Source: Anthopleura xanthogrammica (lineage: Eukaryota; Cnidaria; Anthozoa; Actiniaria; Actiniidae). From it: a stretch of DNA of 64,000 nt. Position 1 is the first letter of the stretch; every line of letters begins with the position of its first letter. The notes beneath the pieces are model-generated. The model was not told the origin of the DNA. It ran no database searches and was given only the letters and a program-made list of their open reading frames with translations. This document shows positions 22,801-34,473 of the stretch, piece after piece. The position numbers and the translations under genes are program-made. The stretch covers positions 11,950,981 through 12,014,980 of the forward strand of contig OZ025209.1 in assembly GCA_964019055.1 (NCBI GenBank), in the 5' to 3' direction.

Positions 22801-25555
22801 CTCTTTAGTGGTCGTAGCAGTATTGTTCTTGGTCATTAAAGTAAAGCGACGTAAGACGCAGTACAAGCGTTCACTTTCCGACATCATTCTTGCTCGTCTC
22901 AAGATCATTGTCTCATTTTATCAAATATTCTCTAGTACACTCGATGGATTTTCGTACGTCCAGTGGCCAAGTGCCTTGACCAAGATAAGTGAATACGCCA
23001 AGTTTGTTCAGCTGAATGTTATCCAGATTGCCCCTCTGCATTGTTTTAACTCTCGTTTCAAGATGGATGCTTACGATCACCTCGTTACTACATGCTCAGT
23101 GACTGCTTTGGTCATTCTCATGTCTTTGGTCTATTACAACCTGAAACGCCTCTATCTTCGCAGAAGTGCCAAGCGATCTGGGAAACCTGTCATTCTCTCT
23201 GACCTAGAAGCCACGAAAGAGGCCTGCTACCGGAACGTCTTCCTGTTCATTTTCGTAACTTACCCACAGACCTGCTCAACGATTTTTCAAATGTTACCAG
23301 CAGCCTGTCACAGAATCTGTCAAGACAGCAGCCAGACACAGTGTACCTTCTACTTGAAGGCTGACTACTCCATAACTTGCTTTACTGACAAGTACAATCG
23401 GTATGTCATCTTGGCTTATGCTGCTCTGATCTACCCTTTTGTTGTTCCTTTGCTAACGGTAGTTGTTCTGTGGAAGTATCACTATAAACTCTTAAGGAAG
23501 AAACCAGAGAAAAAGCTCGAAGACAAGATTAATGCACCATTCAGCAAACAGGAAAGCCAATATAGAAACACTATCCAGTCTACCAGCGCCACAACTGCAG
23601 ATGTCCAAGAGTGTACCACAGACGAGATACAGGAGGCCGCTAAGAACAACACAGAAAACGTTACATCCTCGGTTTTCAAAACTGAACATGAAGGTCCCAA
23701 ATGTGATAGCAACCAAGGGCTGGAAATAACAACGATAGAGAATAATCAAGGATATGTTGAAGGAAACGGTTCGGAGAGCACCACACTCACTACCCTACCA
23801 ATCATAGCAGGAATGAGCTTCATATTCGAGAACTATGCTGAGAACTGTTGGTTCTGGGAAACCATTGAAATGATGAGGAAACTGCTCTTGACATCTTCTT
23901 TGGCTCTGATTGGTGCTGAAGGACGTACATCACTTGGAGTCGCTTCTATGTTATCAGGTAAGTATCTCGACAGTATTTGATATTCCTATTAGACCTTGAA
24001 TGTTTACTCTGTTGTATATAATCATTCACAGGTTGTTATGCCATACTCCATGCTCACTTCAAACCAATCCCTGACAAGTTCGAGCATGTTCTTCAGCTGA
24101 CGTCACTTCTGGTTACATTTGCCAATACGTGTATTGGAATGATGCTCAAGGTAGACCAGGGTGCTTTGCTGGATGCTGATGCTAAGATCATGGACTCTTG
24201 GATTATGACAGCTTTGCTGGTCATGGCTAATGTCATGGTTACGGCCCTTGTAGTTGGTGAGCTTTTAAAAACCTTCAAATTTTATCGATACCCTAAAACA
24301 ACCTCTGGGCTGGTCAATGTCAGGGCACTGCTATTTCGTTGATTGAATTGGAATTTAGTGGTTTTTTTAGGTGTTGCGGAGGGAGGAAAACCGGAGAACC
24401 CGGATTACAACCCTTGAAGCAAGGGAGAGACCTAACAAACCCTTACTTACATAAATATCACTTTTAAATAGCAAGAGCCAGAACCATTCATAAGTATTGT
24501 AGAAAAACTCTATGAGGCACTACTGCAAAGCTTAGAAATAACCGCGTTATGTCAATCAAAAAATATACTTCCCTCTAAACATGCTTCTTTAAAAGATTAG
24601 TACTGTGAAACATCTGTACATGTATACTACATTTTTCTCCATTTTTCTACATTATTAACTATTTGTTCACTTAAATTATATGGGAGTATCATGGTCCCTT
24701 TAGATAGATTTAGTGCGCAATTGCAGAGAAAATTTAACAGAATTTGCAGCTCAGGATTAGCTCCAATCAACTGCCGTTTTCGTAAAAAAGGTATCTTACT
24801 CATAAACGTTTGCAATACAATTCCAGTAAAATATGCCATGGTAGTCGGTCAGACTATCTATTCCATCATCAAAAACCCTCGCTGCTCTCTCGCTTGCTGT
24901 CTGTCAGTTATTCTGACACTTGATGAAGTACAAAGTGAAGCAAGAAGTATGGAAAGTAGCAGTGGATGGGAGATGAAAACACAGCTACAAAGTGGCAATG
25001 AATTTGGAGGTATTTGTATATTACCACTTGATGAAAAATACTATGATCAGCGAAGTAAAAATAGCTCAGCTCAGTTGGCTGGCTGGCTGGTTGGTTGGCT
25101 GGCTGCCTAGATATTTGGCTATTTGCTTTGTTGCTTTGTTGATTGTTGGTTAACAGTATACAAATCGAAGAGACCTACAGGTTACCTTAAGCCGGACCTA
25201 CAGGTTAATTAACCTAATTCTGTATGATATTTACAGGCTAGAATACTAATATATCTACCAGTATATATTCTGTAATCCGATACAGAATCAAGACCAACCT
25301 GAATGGAGTTTACATTTGCTCTCATGTGACCCCAGTCGTGAGATTCATAGGTCCTCACCCTAATAAATTATTAATGAATTTGATAAGGAACTTACAAATC
25401 CTCATCAATAATTCAAAGCCATGCCAGTCATCCGTTTTCTTCCTTTTTCAGGGTTTTCCATGGAAGATGCTGCTGGAGATTATGGTTTGGCTGGAATAGA
25501 CTTGGACGATGAAGAAGAAGATGAACATCACGAAGGCGGTGATGATAAAGATTGA
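10876..25555 (+). CDS. LRR, cysteine-rich, multi-pass membrane receptor-like gene A
   Basis: Exons: 10876-10960, 11260-11380, 12270-12341, 12683-12754, 12870-12941, 13285-13356, 13496-13567, 14346-14417, 15614-15685, 17119-17190, 17331-17402, 17484-17546, 17910-17987, 19211-19282, 20149-20220, 20289-20360, 20927-21114, 21229-21369, 21918-22342, 22790-23957, 24032-24256, 24755-25009, 25452-25555. They sum to 1238 codons plus stop with all phases matching. Residues 1-28 are a signal peptide. Residues 29-50 are an LRR N-cap (CPVPCRC...C). Residues 50-404 hold about 14-15 leucine-rich repeats, mostly of the form N.LTSLP.GIFD.N..L. Residues 405-650 are cysteine-rich and GCC2/GCC3-like. About eight hydrophobic segments lie at 650-1119, with a charged loop near 890-990. 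The tail is acidic (DLDDEEEDEHHEGG). Exon 22 is the least certain: its acceptor is weak, and skipping it keeps the frame. A surface receptor role is inferred; the ligand and transduction mechanism are unknown. Confidence 0.85.
11000..11203. mobile_element. TIR element (TTTTCGAATATGGCG family) in intron 1 of gene A
   Basis: Inverted ends TTTTCGAATATGGCGTCTAT and ...GACGGCATATTCGAAAAGGG bound about 200 bases with internal ATGTCCCGGATGTC repeats. Related copies sit in intron 1 of gene B (34594-34795) and in a later intron of gene B (42348-42548). Confidence 0.75.
11460..11836. mobile_element. G-rich TIR element in intron 2 of gene A
   Basis: The ends read CCGGGGGGGG...GGTAAAGTATCGGG and the reverse complement CCCGATACTTTACCCCC...CCC. 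The interior carries four or five direct copies of GGTATCTTTTAGGGGT-like sequence. It is absent from the matching intron of gene B, so it inserted after the duplication or was lost from B. Confidence 0.75.
14480..15280. mobile_element. Inverted-repeat element in intron 8 of gene A
   Basis: Arms of about 140 bases (left 14480-14625, right 15140-15280) begin with CAGCCCAAGCTCTTTTTCTG and end with its reverse complement. A second inner inverted pair (CTCGTATTTCATTGTTGTG) lies near 15010 and 15110. It is shared with gene B (40691-41410), so it predates the duplication. Confidence 0.65.
15316..15486. mobile_element. Short TIR element specific to gene A
   Basis: TAGAGGCTTTGCACCA at the left and TGGTGCAAAGCCTCTA at the right, with inner arms GGCAGCCATGACAGGAG / CTCCTGTCATGGCTGCC. 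Gene B has the empty site GAGCGTATTCC, consistent with insertion at TA. Confidence 0.75.
15901..16618. mobile_element. TIR element CAGGGACCGCGGAGC in intron 9 of gene A
   Basis: The ends CAGGGACCGCGGAGC and GCTCCGCGGTCCCTG bound about 718 bases with G-run and C-run sub-ends. Absent from gene B. A related fragment (GGCACCGCGGAGC) occurs at about 2172 in the foldback core. Confidence 0.7.
16930..17045. repeat. Hairpin repeat CCAGAGCCTCTCG in intron 9
   Basis: CAGAGCC and TCTCGTTTCTCGGT are followed by a four-base loop and their near complements ACCAAGAGGAACGT and GGGCTCTG. The same hairpin is at about 42905-42960 in gene B. Probably the end of a dispersed element; function unknown. Confidence 0.5.
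17600..17880 (+). repeat. 57-base minisatellite, gene A intron 12 (about 4 units)
   Basis: The unit contains TGATCATGCACGTGGTCT then GTGACGTAGACTAA. Four clear units and one degenerate unit lie just after exon 12. The same array in gene B has about 19 units. Each unit carries a CACGTG palindrome 7 bases before a TGACGT, matching core E-box and CRE half-site words, but no regulatory role is shown. Confidence 0.9.
18085..18313. mobile_element. TIR element AAGGTTGGTGAAGG in intron 13 of gene A
   Basis: Arms of about 40 bases: AAAGGTTGGTGAAGGTTTTG at the left, reverse complement ending CCTTCGCCAACCTTTT at the right. Also in gene B (44846-45074), so it predates the duplication. Confidence 0.75.
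18419..18515 (+). mobile_element. SINE-like fragment with AATTC tail, gene A only
   Basis: About 100 bases ending GAAATAAAGTTTATTCAATTC with a short (AATTC)n tail, absent from gene B. The polyadenylation-like word and tail repeat suggest a short retroposon, but I see no box A/B promoter. Confidence 0.35.
18569..19072. mobile_element. TIR element AAGTGGGACGACGACGAAAT, gene A only
   Basis: Left end AAGTGGGACGACGACGAAAT and right end ATTTCATCGTCGTCCCACTT are inverted with one mismatch and bound 504 bases. Missing from gene B, so intron 13 differs between the copies. Confidence 0.8.
19618..20075. mobile_element. Inverted-repeat element in intron 14 of gene A
   Basis: Imperfect arms of about 80 bases begin CAAAAGAGTGCCAAACTC and end with a diverged complement (GAGTTCGCGCTCTTTTG). 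The same element is at about 45911-46376 in gene B. Confidence 0.6.
22429..22621. mobile_element. Short inverted-end element in intron 19 of gene A
   Basis: GATGGGTAAGAAA at the left and TTTCTCACCCATC at the right bound about 190 bases. The same element is at about 49213-49405 in gene B. Confidence 0.5.
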
Positions 25556-25808
25556 GAAAATGTTGACTATGGGGACAGAGAAAAAAAGAACAGCAACAGA
25601 AGCCCCGTTCTTCGAAAATATTCCAAGTGATTTCTTATAGTAATATAACATATATATATATATATATAATCTGCTACCGCGCGTTCTATCATTTTTACCG
25701 CTAGCCAGTAACCTTATAACATTTTTATTTGTCAAATGTCTTCCAAAAAATCGGTCTAAATTGGTCTAAAAACGAAAAAAAAAAAATGCTTAGAAACACC
25801 CTTATATC

Positions 25809-27235
25809 TACATCTACATCTACATCTACATCTTTATTAGTTGATAAAAATTGTAAAATATCACATCAACTGTACATAACATGTTTATATAATAAGATAA
25901 ATAATTAATAATTGAGAAGTTACAATGAGTAATAAAATAATAATAGAGCAAACGCATTAAAACCATTGAAACAAATGCAAAACAAGACACAAACAAGTAG
26001 TAGCCATGTAGTGACAATTAGTCACTATCACTCATCCAGAGCATCCACCACACAAAGAACAAAGTGAACATCACAAGGGTCTCTTGTGTATGTGTCCCCG
26101 TGTAATGGATGCTCCGGCCGAGCGACAGTGACCAACAGGCACCACCTGCAAGTATCAATTTCGAATCAATTTCACGGTTTCAATGCGCTTGCTCTAATAA
26201 TAAAAAATAATAGTTCAAGTTAACAACTTGCTTTATTTTCAGGACGACAAAGCGCGTCATATTAAAGATGGCGATCTAATTTAGTTTTGAATTCATTTAA
26301 TGACTTTGAATTTACTAGTTCTGAGGGTAAATAGTTCCACTCTGATATTGATCTTGGAAAAAAAGAAAACTTGAAGATGTCCTTAGAAACTTTAGGTATT
26401 CTATATTTTAGAGAGTGACTATTTCTAGTCCTCATTTCACTATTTGGAATTAAGTGTTGTTCTGTATTTACATCAACAAGATTGTGGCTCAGTTTGTACA
26501 TTAGTGACAGTCTATTTCTCTTCCTTCTAGATTCAAGAGTGTCCCATCCTAGCTCTGAAATCATATCTGTAACACTAGCGGTTTGGTTATAGTTTTGTAG
26601 GCAAAAACGGGCAGCTTTTCTTTGGACTCTCTCTAGGGCTGATATATCTTTCTTGTGGTATGGATCCCAAGAGGCGCTTGCGTATTCTAATTTAGGCCGT
26701 ACGATGGTAGTATAGGTGGTTTCACGCACCTTTCTTGGGCAGTTCCAAAGATTTCTTCTTATTAGACCTAATGACTTACTCGCATTACTTGAGATTGATG
26801 AGATGTGGGGTGTCCACTTCAATTTACTGTTAACAGTAATACCCAAGTACGATATGGAGTCTACTTGAGCAAGTTGGGAACCACAAAAAGTGTACTGTCT
26901 TTTTGGAGGCTTTTGCTTTGTTGATATGCAGATGATGTTGCACTTAGAGGGATTAAATTCCATCTGCCAGCGATGTTGCCATTGTTCAAGTTTGTTGAGA
27001 TCATCTTGTAGCTTGTCGCAGTCGGAATCATCTACAACAATACCATACAAGAGGGTGTCATCCGCGAAGAGTTTAACACTGGAGGTTAGACCATTGGGAA
27101 GATCGTTTACGTATGTCAGAAACAACAATGGGCCTAACACTGTTCCTTGGGGCACACCAGAGGTAACTGAGCAGGGAGAAGATGATGCACCTTCGCAGAT
27201 GACTGTTTGCATGCGTTTAGTGAGGAAAGATTCCA
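25809..27235 (-). mobile_element. 5'-truncated non-LTR retrotransposon insertion
   Basis: The 3' end on the minus strand is a short (GATGTA)n tail, and the insertion is flanked by TATATC duplications (25803-25808 and 27236-27241). Copies A and C have the empty site. It sits only about 65 bases inside the left edge of unit B. The tail repeat and protein resemble CR1/L2-type or jockey-superfamily elements. Confidence 0.9.
26262..27235 (-). pseudogene. Reverse transcriptase, C-terminal fragment
   Basis: About 324 codons read from the insertion edge to a stop. The sequence shows SGVPQGTVLGPLLFL (RT motif 4 type) and FADDTLLYG (the FADD variant of the YxDD catalytic motif). A thumb-like region with YLGITV and WDPYHKKDISALERVQRKAA follows, as in non-LTR retrotransposons. 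The upstream fingers region with the first catalytic aspartate and any endonuclease are missing, so it cannot be an active polymerase. The apparent start codon is just the truncation point. There are no internal stops, so insertion was fairly recent. Confidence 0.88.
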
Positions 27236-27241
27236 TATATC

Positions 27242-30200
27242 GTAAGGGAACATAATTTCCACAATACTAAAGTGAAGTAGTTCAAAAAAGTTAGGCTTGC
27301 TTACGTGCATTCTGGATAGCTGGTGCTATGAGACAAAAATATGTTTATCTAAGGAAATGACTAGTCTGCCTTATCCCTAAACAAAATAGACTTTATCATA
27401 TTCTCATCGTCCATTTCTTGTGTTTCAACATTGTCACACATGTAAACCTAGAAATTGTAAACTTTGAAGATAAGAAGCTCCGCCTCTTATATTTGTACCC
27501 CTTAGCCACACCCTATAGTATTTGAATCACCCATTAGTTCAGGTATCCTTGAATTATTTCAGTCTAGTGATATATAATTAAATGCTCTAAATCATGTAAA
27601 AAGCCCATTTCAGACCACATGACATTCCCTTGAGAAATGTTCTTCTATTAACATAATTACACATGAAAGAATCAACCCCAAAGAGTGGCAACACATGGCC
27701 TGGAATGAGCACAACAAAAAATGAAGCTAAAGAGGTCTATTTTCGTCTACCCAAATACTTTTCTCAGTCATCGAAGGCATTTCGTATAAGGGGCAGGTTC
27801 AACCCCAATGGTCCAAAATAGAGGACTTAGCTCAGTGAAGTAGTCCTCTTATACTAATATAAGATACAGCAATACAAACTTTCAATGCACATCCTCTGTT
27901 TCTCAAAAAAAAATCCAACGTTTTCATTGACGAGCCTTTGGTCACGTTTCTCGTATATATATATAGGCGAATGATCAGTAGATTTGATAGATTATTATTT
28001 GGTTTTAGTTCAACACTGACAGCGGATGAAAGTCTGAGTTCCTTAGCTTGTATTTTTTGTCGTGGACATAGAATAGCCAGATATCTGCATGGTCGAAAAT
28101 TTGTTTTTGACTTTGCATCATAACAAGAATGTCTTGGTCAGTTAAGCTAGTTTTAACTAATTAAAATTAAAATTAAAATTATATACAAAAGTGTTTTGTA
28201 GATAATGTCAAAATCATGGCGTGAAAATAACTAAATAAAATTGTATCATAAAACAAGATAATGAATATAAAATTCCAGATGTTTACCACGCGATAGAACT
28301 GAACACTGGCACAAGCACATGCACGAGCTCTCATGGTATCTCTGGCAATATATCAGTGCGCAGAGTTTCTTACTGAAATGAAAACTGTTAAAACTTTCGA
28401 AACGTCTAAATAAATCATTCCAGAGACAAAAATGTATCTTCAACTTACGTCTACAAATACTATTATACAACTTTTATATGCAGAACTAGCGCTAAAATTG
28501 TTCAAAATCACCTGAACCAAGGTTTTCCTAAGCTTTTCCCGTTTTCCCCCGTAGGGGGGAGGGATGGGAAGTGGCTGTACACAGGCTACAAAATGGTCGG
28601 CATTTCATACGATGCAAGATCCCATAACGCATTGTTTTGACTCGGTGAACCACCCTACCCATACGTCGTAAGCCTCTCGTCAGTATGTTTGGTTACTCAC
28701 TCTAAAACTTGATTCTCTCAATATATACAAGTAGAATTTATTCTTTTTTTTAATTTTAAGGTCCTCAGATAAGAGATCATAGTATATCATAGTATTATCT
28801 CTTATCTGGGGACCGTAAAATAAGAATATTTTACTAGTATTGGGAGAATTCACTTTTAGGGTAAATATATATAGTAACTCTATAGAATCACTTCAAACTT
28901 TCCTTCCATAAAAACGATGTCATTCGTACTGTCATCATTTCCATATCCATAATTGGAAAGCTTACCTTATTTGAAAGCAGTTTTAGGTGTTTTTTTGAAG
29001 CTTTAAATTGTTGAAAATGGCAACCAAAACTTGCAAATAGAACTCTGTGAAATAAAACACTTTCCACCATCTTGAATTTAGCTTGGAAGCCTGGCATTCG
29101 ACAAAGGAAGCCCAGACATGCACAATTCAGTTAAAAACACAGGGACCCCGCGCGAACCTCTGCATGGAACCCAATCTGCAAAATAAATTCGTAGCGATTG
29201 TGGAGGTGCATGGTTCGCTGCTGTTGTTTTGCACACTCATTGACTCTTATCACGCTAGCGTGACATTATAATATATTAAATTTATGGAAAAAAGGAGTTT
29301 AAATTCAAATTTTTCACATCGATAATAGTAAAAATGCTAAAAAAGTAAAAAAAAATTATAAATATTGCCCTTAAACTGACGAATTGAGAAGATATGAATT
29401 TTTGAAATTAAGCATTTTTGCAAGCAAATGTATTCAGAAACGCATCGAATGCGTTACTATATACATTGGCATGCAAAAATGCTTAGTTTCAAAAATTTAG
29501 ATATTCGTCAGTAACGCATCGGATGCGTTACTTTCCTCGGTATCATGCTAGACACATAAATTTGCAAAAATATCACGAATTAGAAATGATATCACTACAA
29601 AACTGAGGTGTCATGCAGCTTGCGAAAATTGACTTATAAATGTTTATATCTGACATAAATCTAGAGTTTGAGGAGAAGTTTTTTTTATATTTGGTATACA
29701 TTTACTATGATATTCATTGAGGGAAAATAAAATAAAGAAATAACCGTTTCACGAGTAGCAGGGCTACGAAGGATGACACTTCAGTTCTGGAAATTTTCTC
29801 GATTCTGATTGGTCAGTATTATTATTATTTTTTTTTTCAGATCAGCTGGAAGGGCGAATTAGGCTGGTTCTTCAAGAATAGGAAAGGAAAAGGAAAGGAA
29901 GGAAAGAATAAAAAATATATATATAAAGTCACATCTGCAAACAGACAATGATGTACACATAAACAAATAGCGTTTTAGGAGGCGTTAGTGGATATCACTC
30001 TGTGCCGCTATTATATCTGTTACTATTATATCTGTTACGATTTATAAAGCTCTTGAAAAGCCCCCAAACGTGCCTTTGTGACAATAAATAATACATTTGA
30101 ATATGGCTCCTTGCTTATTATTGAGTACTTAGCTAGCTACTTTAGTGTCTGGCTGGGTCGAAGAAAATAGCCTTTTGTCATCTTTGACTGATTCCCTACT

Positions 30201-32447
30201 ATGGCATTCTAGTAGGAGTAGGAAGTAGAAAGAAGATTGCGCAGACGGTGTTTCCAAGTTTTATTGAGCTTTATCATTAACAGGCTTACTTGAACTCTCG
30301 GCAACTTCTAAAGACATCCAAGAGCCTGACCTTGGATAACCCACCTTAATAAGCCTCTACTTAAAATACAAAGCTTAACTGACGTTCTCGTCAAACGGCC
30401 GCTTTTAATCTAAGTCAAATAAAAAATTGTATCCACTGCGCATGCTCAAACATGGAGTTGCAGGTGACCTTAGTTTAGACAACCAATGAAAATCATTCTT
30501 GGGTAAACTTAAGTGAACAAGCCAAATTTGAGCAGTGCAGTTGTGGCTTCGTATGGTTATCACAACTGACTTCAAGCGCCAACACTGACAAGAAAGAAAA
30601 TCTTAGATTTGTAAGTTTGCTCATTGCAATTTTGGAGACTGGTATAAACTGATTCGGAATCCTATACATTTAGAGGTTTTATTCACTTTAAGATCTGACC
30701 AAATGATTTCCTTCGATCGATAACAGCTGTTTTATAGCTCAAGAATGATCCTATCGAGCTTCTCGAGTCCTTCGGTCGCCATATGTGAATTGAGTTTGTT
30801 TGATGTGTTGTTCTCTCCGGTGTTACGAGGGTTTTCTCCGGGTACTCCGGTTTTCTCCCTCCGTAAAAATCAACCTACTCGTAGTAGATCCGAAATATTC
30901 TTTCTTTCCTGTGCTTCGAGGGCTTCTTCCATTTTTACTCTGGTCCCCTCCGGCCATGCATCTTCTAAATCAGTTTCACTAAGATCAAGTCTTGAATACT
31001 TTACTCAGAAGCCTATGGTTTAAAAAAAAAGAGCAGTCATTCCCTGCGTAAAATAATGTATTTTTTCTTTCATATATATTTGATCAAATAGTGTACTGGT
31101 ATCGGCGCCTAAGCCGTTCGTCATTCAGAATAACAGTCATTTTAGATTGAAATAAGAAATTTGTACTGCAAAAATGCAAGAAGCTCCAGAAAGGAAATAC
31201 AAACGAATTTAATAGTTCAAATGACAAACATTTGATTATTTTACTTTCATTAGACAGCCATGGAAACCAAGCCGTTTCGAGTATGCGAGTAGGATGAGAT
31301 GCCAAACAAATCGAGGGAAAGTTAATTTTAGGTCTCCCCAATTAGCAAAGAATTGTGCCGAGCTAGTATACTTATTGAGACTTTAATAAAGTTATTATTA
31401 TTATTATAAAGTTAGGTCAACTGTTTCCATAGAAACCGTTCAGCAAATTCAATTTTTGAAGTCGACATCTGTTCCTCATTAACAGAAAAGCTGCACCTGT
31501 TTTCTATGGGAAAAGCAATAGGGATAGTGGAGATGGTAGCCATGGCCATCATGCGTCTTCATTAGTTCTATAGACGAAAACAATGAGCAAGGAACAAAGG
31601 AGCGCGCTGCAGTCCTACGAGGTTAAAAAGATGAAAATATAGGTTAAAATTTCAGTCAAAGTGAGAAAATAAAAATGTAACACCGAGGCATAAAACATAC
31701 ATAACGCAATAGAGAGAAAATCAAGTATCTTACGTATAAATATTTTTAAATATTTAAAAATATCAAAAATACCAATACTATCCCTTCCTCTCTTCCTCCA
31801 TCCATCCACCCATAATTATTAATTACCGATGACGCTCCCTCCAAGGCATTTTCTTCTTCTTTAATAACACTTTTTTATTAAGTTAATCACAAAAATTTCA
31901 TCAAGTTGTCGTTTCATTTGAATATTTCATTTGGCCTCAATTGAACTGCATGCTATTCATTTAGGATTAACCACTTTGAGCGCATATTTTTTCTTTTCAG
32001 TGTTTACATTATTTTTATTGAAATTTTTAATTGGTAAAAATGAAGCAGTTGTAACCACCTGGTCTGTATACGTTCAATCACATTTTTAGCTATACGCCAC
32101 AACTTTTTTCTTGAATCCACGAGCACAATTTAAGACCAAGAGACCATAAAGGACAATGAGAGACTCTATCCTTTAATGTTTTTATTTGTGTGGATCTCTT
32201 AGAAATATTTTCCATTTTGGTTGAAAGCTGATCGATCGAAGCCTGATGTACAATATTGAGCCAATCGAGAGAATCTGCATTCAGCTGTCTTTCAAGTGAA
32301 GTCCTGTCGCTTTCGTAATATGTTATCGAAGTCTTTAAAATCGAAAAATCTAAAAACGCCTGCTTTGAGGTAAAAAAAAAAGTCATAATATTTGTTTCAA
32401 TCTACATGAAGTGAATAGTTAAATGGTAAAATAGTGCTTGATTTGAA
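27242..32447. other. Gene-free upstream block of copy B
   Basis: Collinear with 66-8940 of copy A, minus the foldback element and a few small insertions. It shows the same TIR element (27606-27722), hairpin (28766-28808), AACGCATCG near-palindromes (29440-29535) and dispersed repeat (30777-30895). I see no supported gene. Confidence 0.6.
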
Positions 32448-32916
32448 AGATTCAACTTAGACACATAGACATATATTTAATTATTATTTTCTTTTTATTC
32501 ATATATACTATATATAGATTTTTTTTTTAATTTTCAAAATTTTACCTCAATTGTAATCACTCTTGACTAGTGTTTCTTTTCACACACGGACCTTTACTCT
32601 ATTCATATTTATTTAGTTATTTCCTACTCATATATATAAGATATATTTAGATATATTTGTTCAACATATCATTATCTCTGTCATATCCTCTTCAGTATTT
32701 AATATTCAGATCTTTAATTTCATGCTCAATTCCTTTTTTTCTCTATATCTTTAAAGTACTTATGATACTATTCGATCACTATATTTTTTTCCAATATTAA
32801 CTCACATTCTATAATATTTTAAAATTTTATATATATTTGTATATTTATAGTTAAGAGGGCTACCTGAAAATTATCAGCCTGGTAACAGTGTACCCTGCCT
32901 AATAAAGTTGTTATTA

Positions 32917-32955
<39 letters not shown>

Positions 32956-33172
32956 TTTATTTTAACCTCAGAAAAAATTGATATAATATGATTTTTCCCT
33001 GGTAAAATTACTAGTCGGGTCTTTTCCCAAGACCTAAGACTTCAAACTGACATTTCAAAACCTAACCGAAACCTTTAACCTATTGTTACAATGCTGCTTG
33101 ACTTTTTCTTTTTCTCTCTTTTATCCCCCCCCCTTTTTTTATTTATTTATTTATTTTTTTAATATATATATA

Positions 33173-33208
<36 letters not shown>

Positions 33209-34010
33209 ATTCTTAGATCAGTACATATGTGCATCAGAGGGTCGAGAACTCCTTTTCGCAAGAACTCTGATTTTCTAGAGGATTTTAGTCTCAATGCTAA
33301 CGAGGTCTCAGTTTATTAAGTTTCTCAGTATTGCTTTTATATATATATAATTTTTTTTTTTCGATTTCTAGTTTTTATAACTATTTAAAGTATATTGTAA
33401 GTTGTTTTGTTTAAGTATATTTTATTAATATTATATTTTTTACGCATATATAGCTTTCTTATTGATATTATTATATTATTACATAATCATCCATTATTAT
33501 TATTATTATTTTATGGGGAATGGGACACGAATATTTGAGATATCACAGTAGATTAGCTGAGCTGATTGCTATCAAGAAAGGTGAACATTACTCCAAAACA
33601 ATTTCATGGATTAGAGCTAAAGTTTCTTTTTCCATATTGAGATCTGCATTATTATGCTTAAGAGGCTCAAGAACACAAGAGAACATTTTGCAATATTAAA
33701 AACATAGATTTAAATTTAGAAACCGCAGTTGGAGCCATATGTTAAACAACGTAATACAAATTAGATACAAATTCATTATTAGCTTTCTGTATATATATTT
33801 TTTTTCCGAGTAGATTTTTATAATATAGAATATATTAGAATATATTCATATTCTCACATATTTTAATATAGTTTTTTATAATATATTATTATTAAGGCAT
33901 TTTTTTCCTGATTTTAGTAAAATGAGTGATTAGTGATTAGATTTAAATTTATTAATACCATGCATATACTATATACCATATTTTGTAAAGTTTAATAAAG
34001 ATTATTGTTG

Positions 34011-34053
<43 letters not shown>
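32448..34053 (+). mobile_element. ATT-rich retroposon-derived block specific to copy B
   Basis: About 1.6 kb interrupts the sequence that reads TTGATTTGAGTGATGCGT in copy A. Two internal points show a retroposon-like 3' end, AATAAAG followed by (ATT)n: about 32900-32955 and 33985-34053. The final ATT run abuts the resumed unit sequence. It appears to be nested SINE or LINE remnants; no protein motif is visible. Confidence 0.55.
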
Positions 34054-34055
<2 letters not shown>

Positions 34056-34473
34056 TGAGTGATGCGTCTTTAAGTTATGAATGTTCATACTTCCAATATA
34101 ATAATGACTGTCACGGTGTTGATGTTATAAGCTTATAAACTCGCCATTCTCGAACACGGAATCCAATTCAAATTTAAAGAAGAAATTTTCCAACAATGAC
34201 CTATTTCCTCTGAATATGTATTAGCGGAAATAGCATTTTCTTATGTTTATAGAATGATTTTCAGTCACATATATATACAGTTTTATCTTTCGACTCGACC
34301 TCTAAATGGCCTTCGACTTTAGCCCCACGTTCACGTCAACCTTAGCTTCCACCTCTCCTTAAAAATTACTGTCATGTCCATCTTCACTTTTGTATTAACT
34401 TGCAGTCTTCAACTAACTTGACTCAGTGTCTGATGCTAAGATACATTTCTGATACACGTTCAGGTAACATTGT

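Larger units (their letters stand above)
1..25743 (+). repeat. Tandem segmental duplication, copy A
   Basis: The first bases of the window recur at 25744 and again at 53391, so this is one full unit of a tandem duplication of about 26-27 kb. Non-coding stretches such as 3825-7800 versus 27585-31590 differ only at scattered bases, which points to a recent event. Unit A carries gene A plus insertions that B lacks: the foldback element at 406-3820, the 63-base minisatellite, and TIR elements at 11460, 15316, 15901 and 18569. Whether further units lie to the left cannot be seen. Confidence 0.93.

Noticed and set aside
24139..24342. Read-through frame past the GTGAGC donor after exon 21
   Set aside because: It runs into the dispersed repeat and stops, while splicing at the donor joins phase-1 exons shared by A and B.
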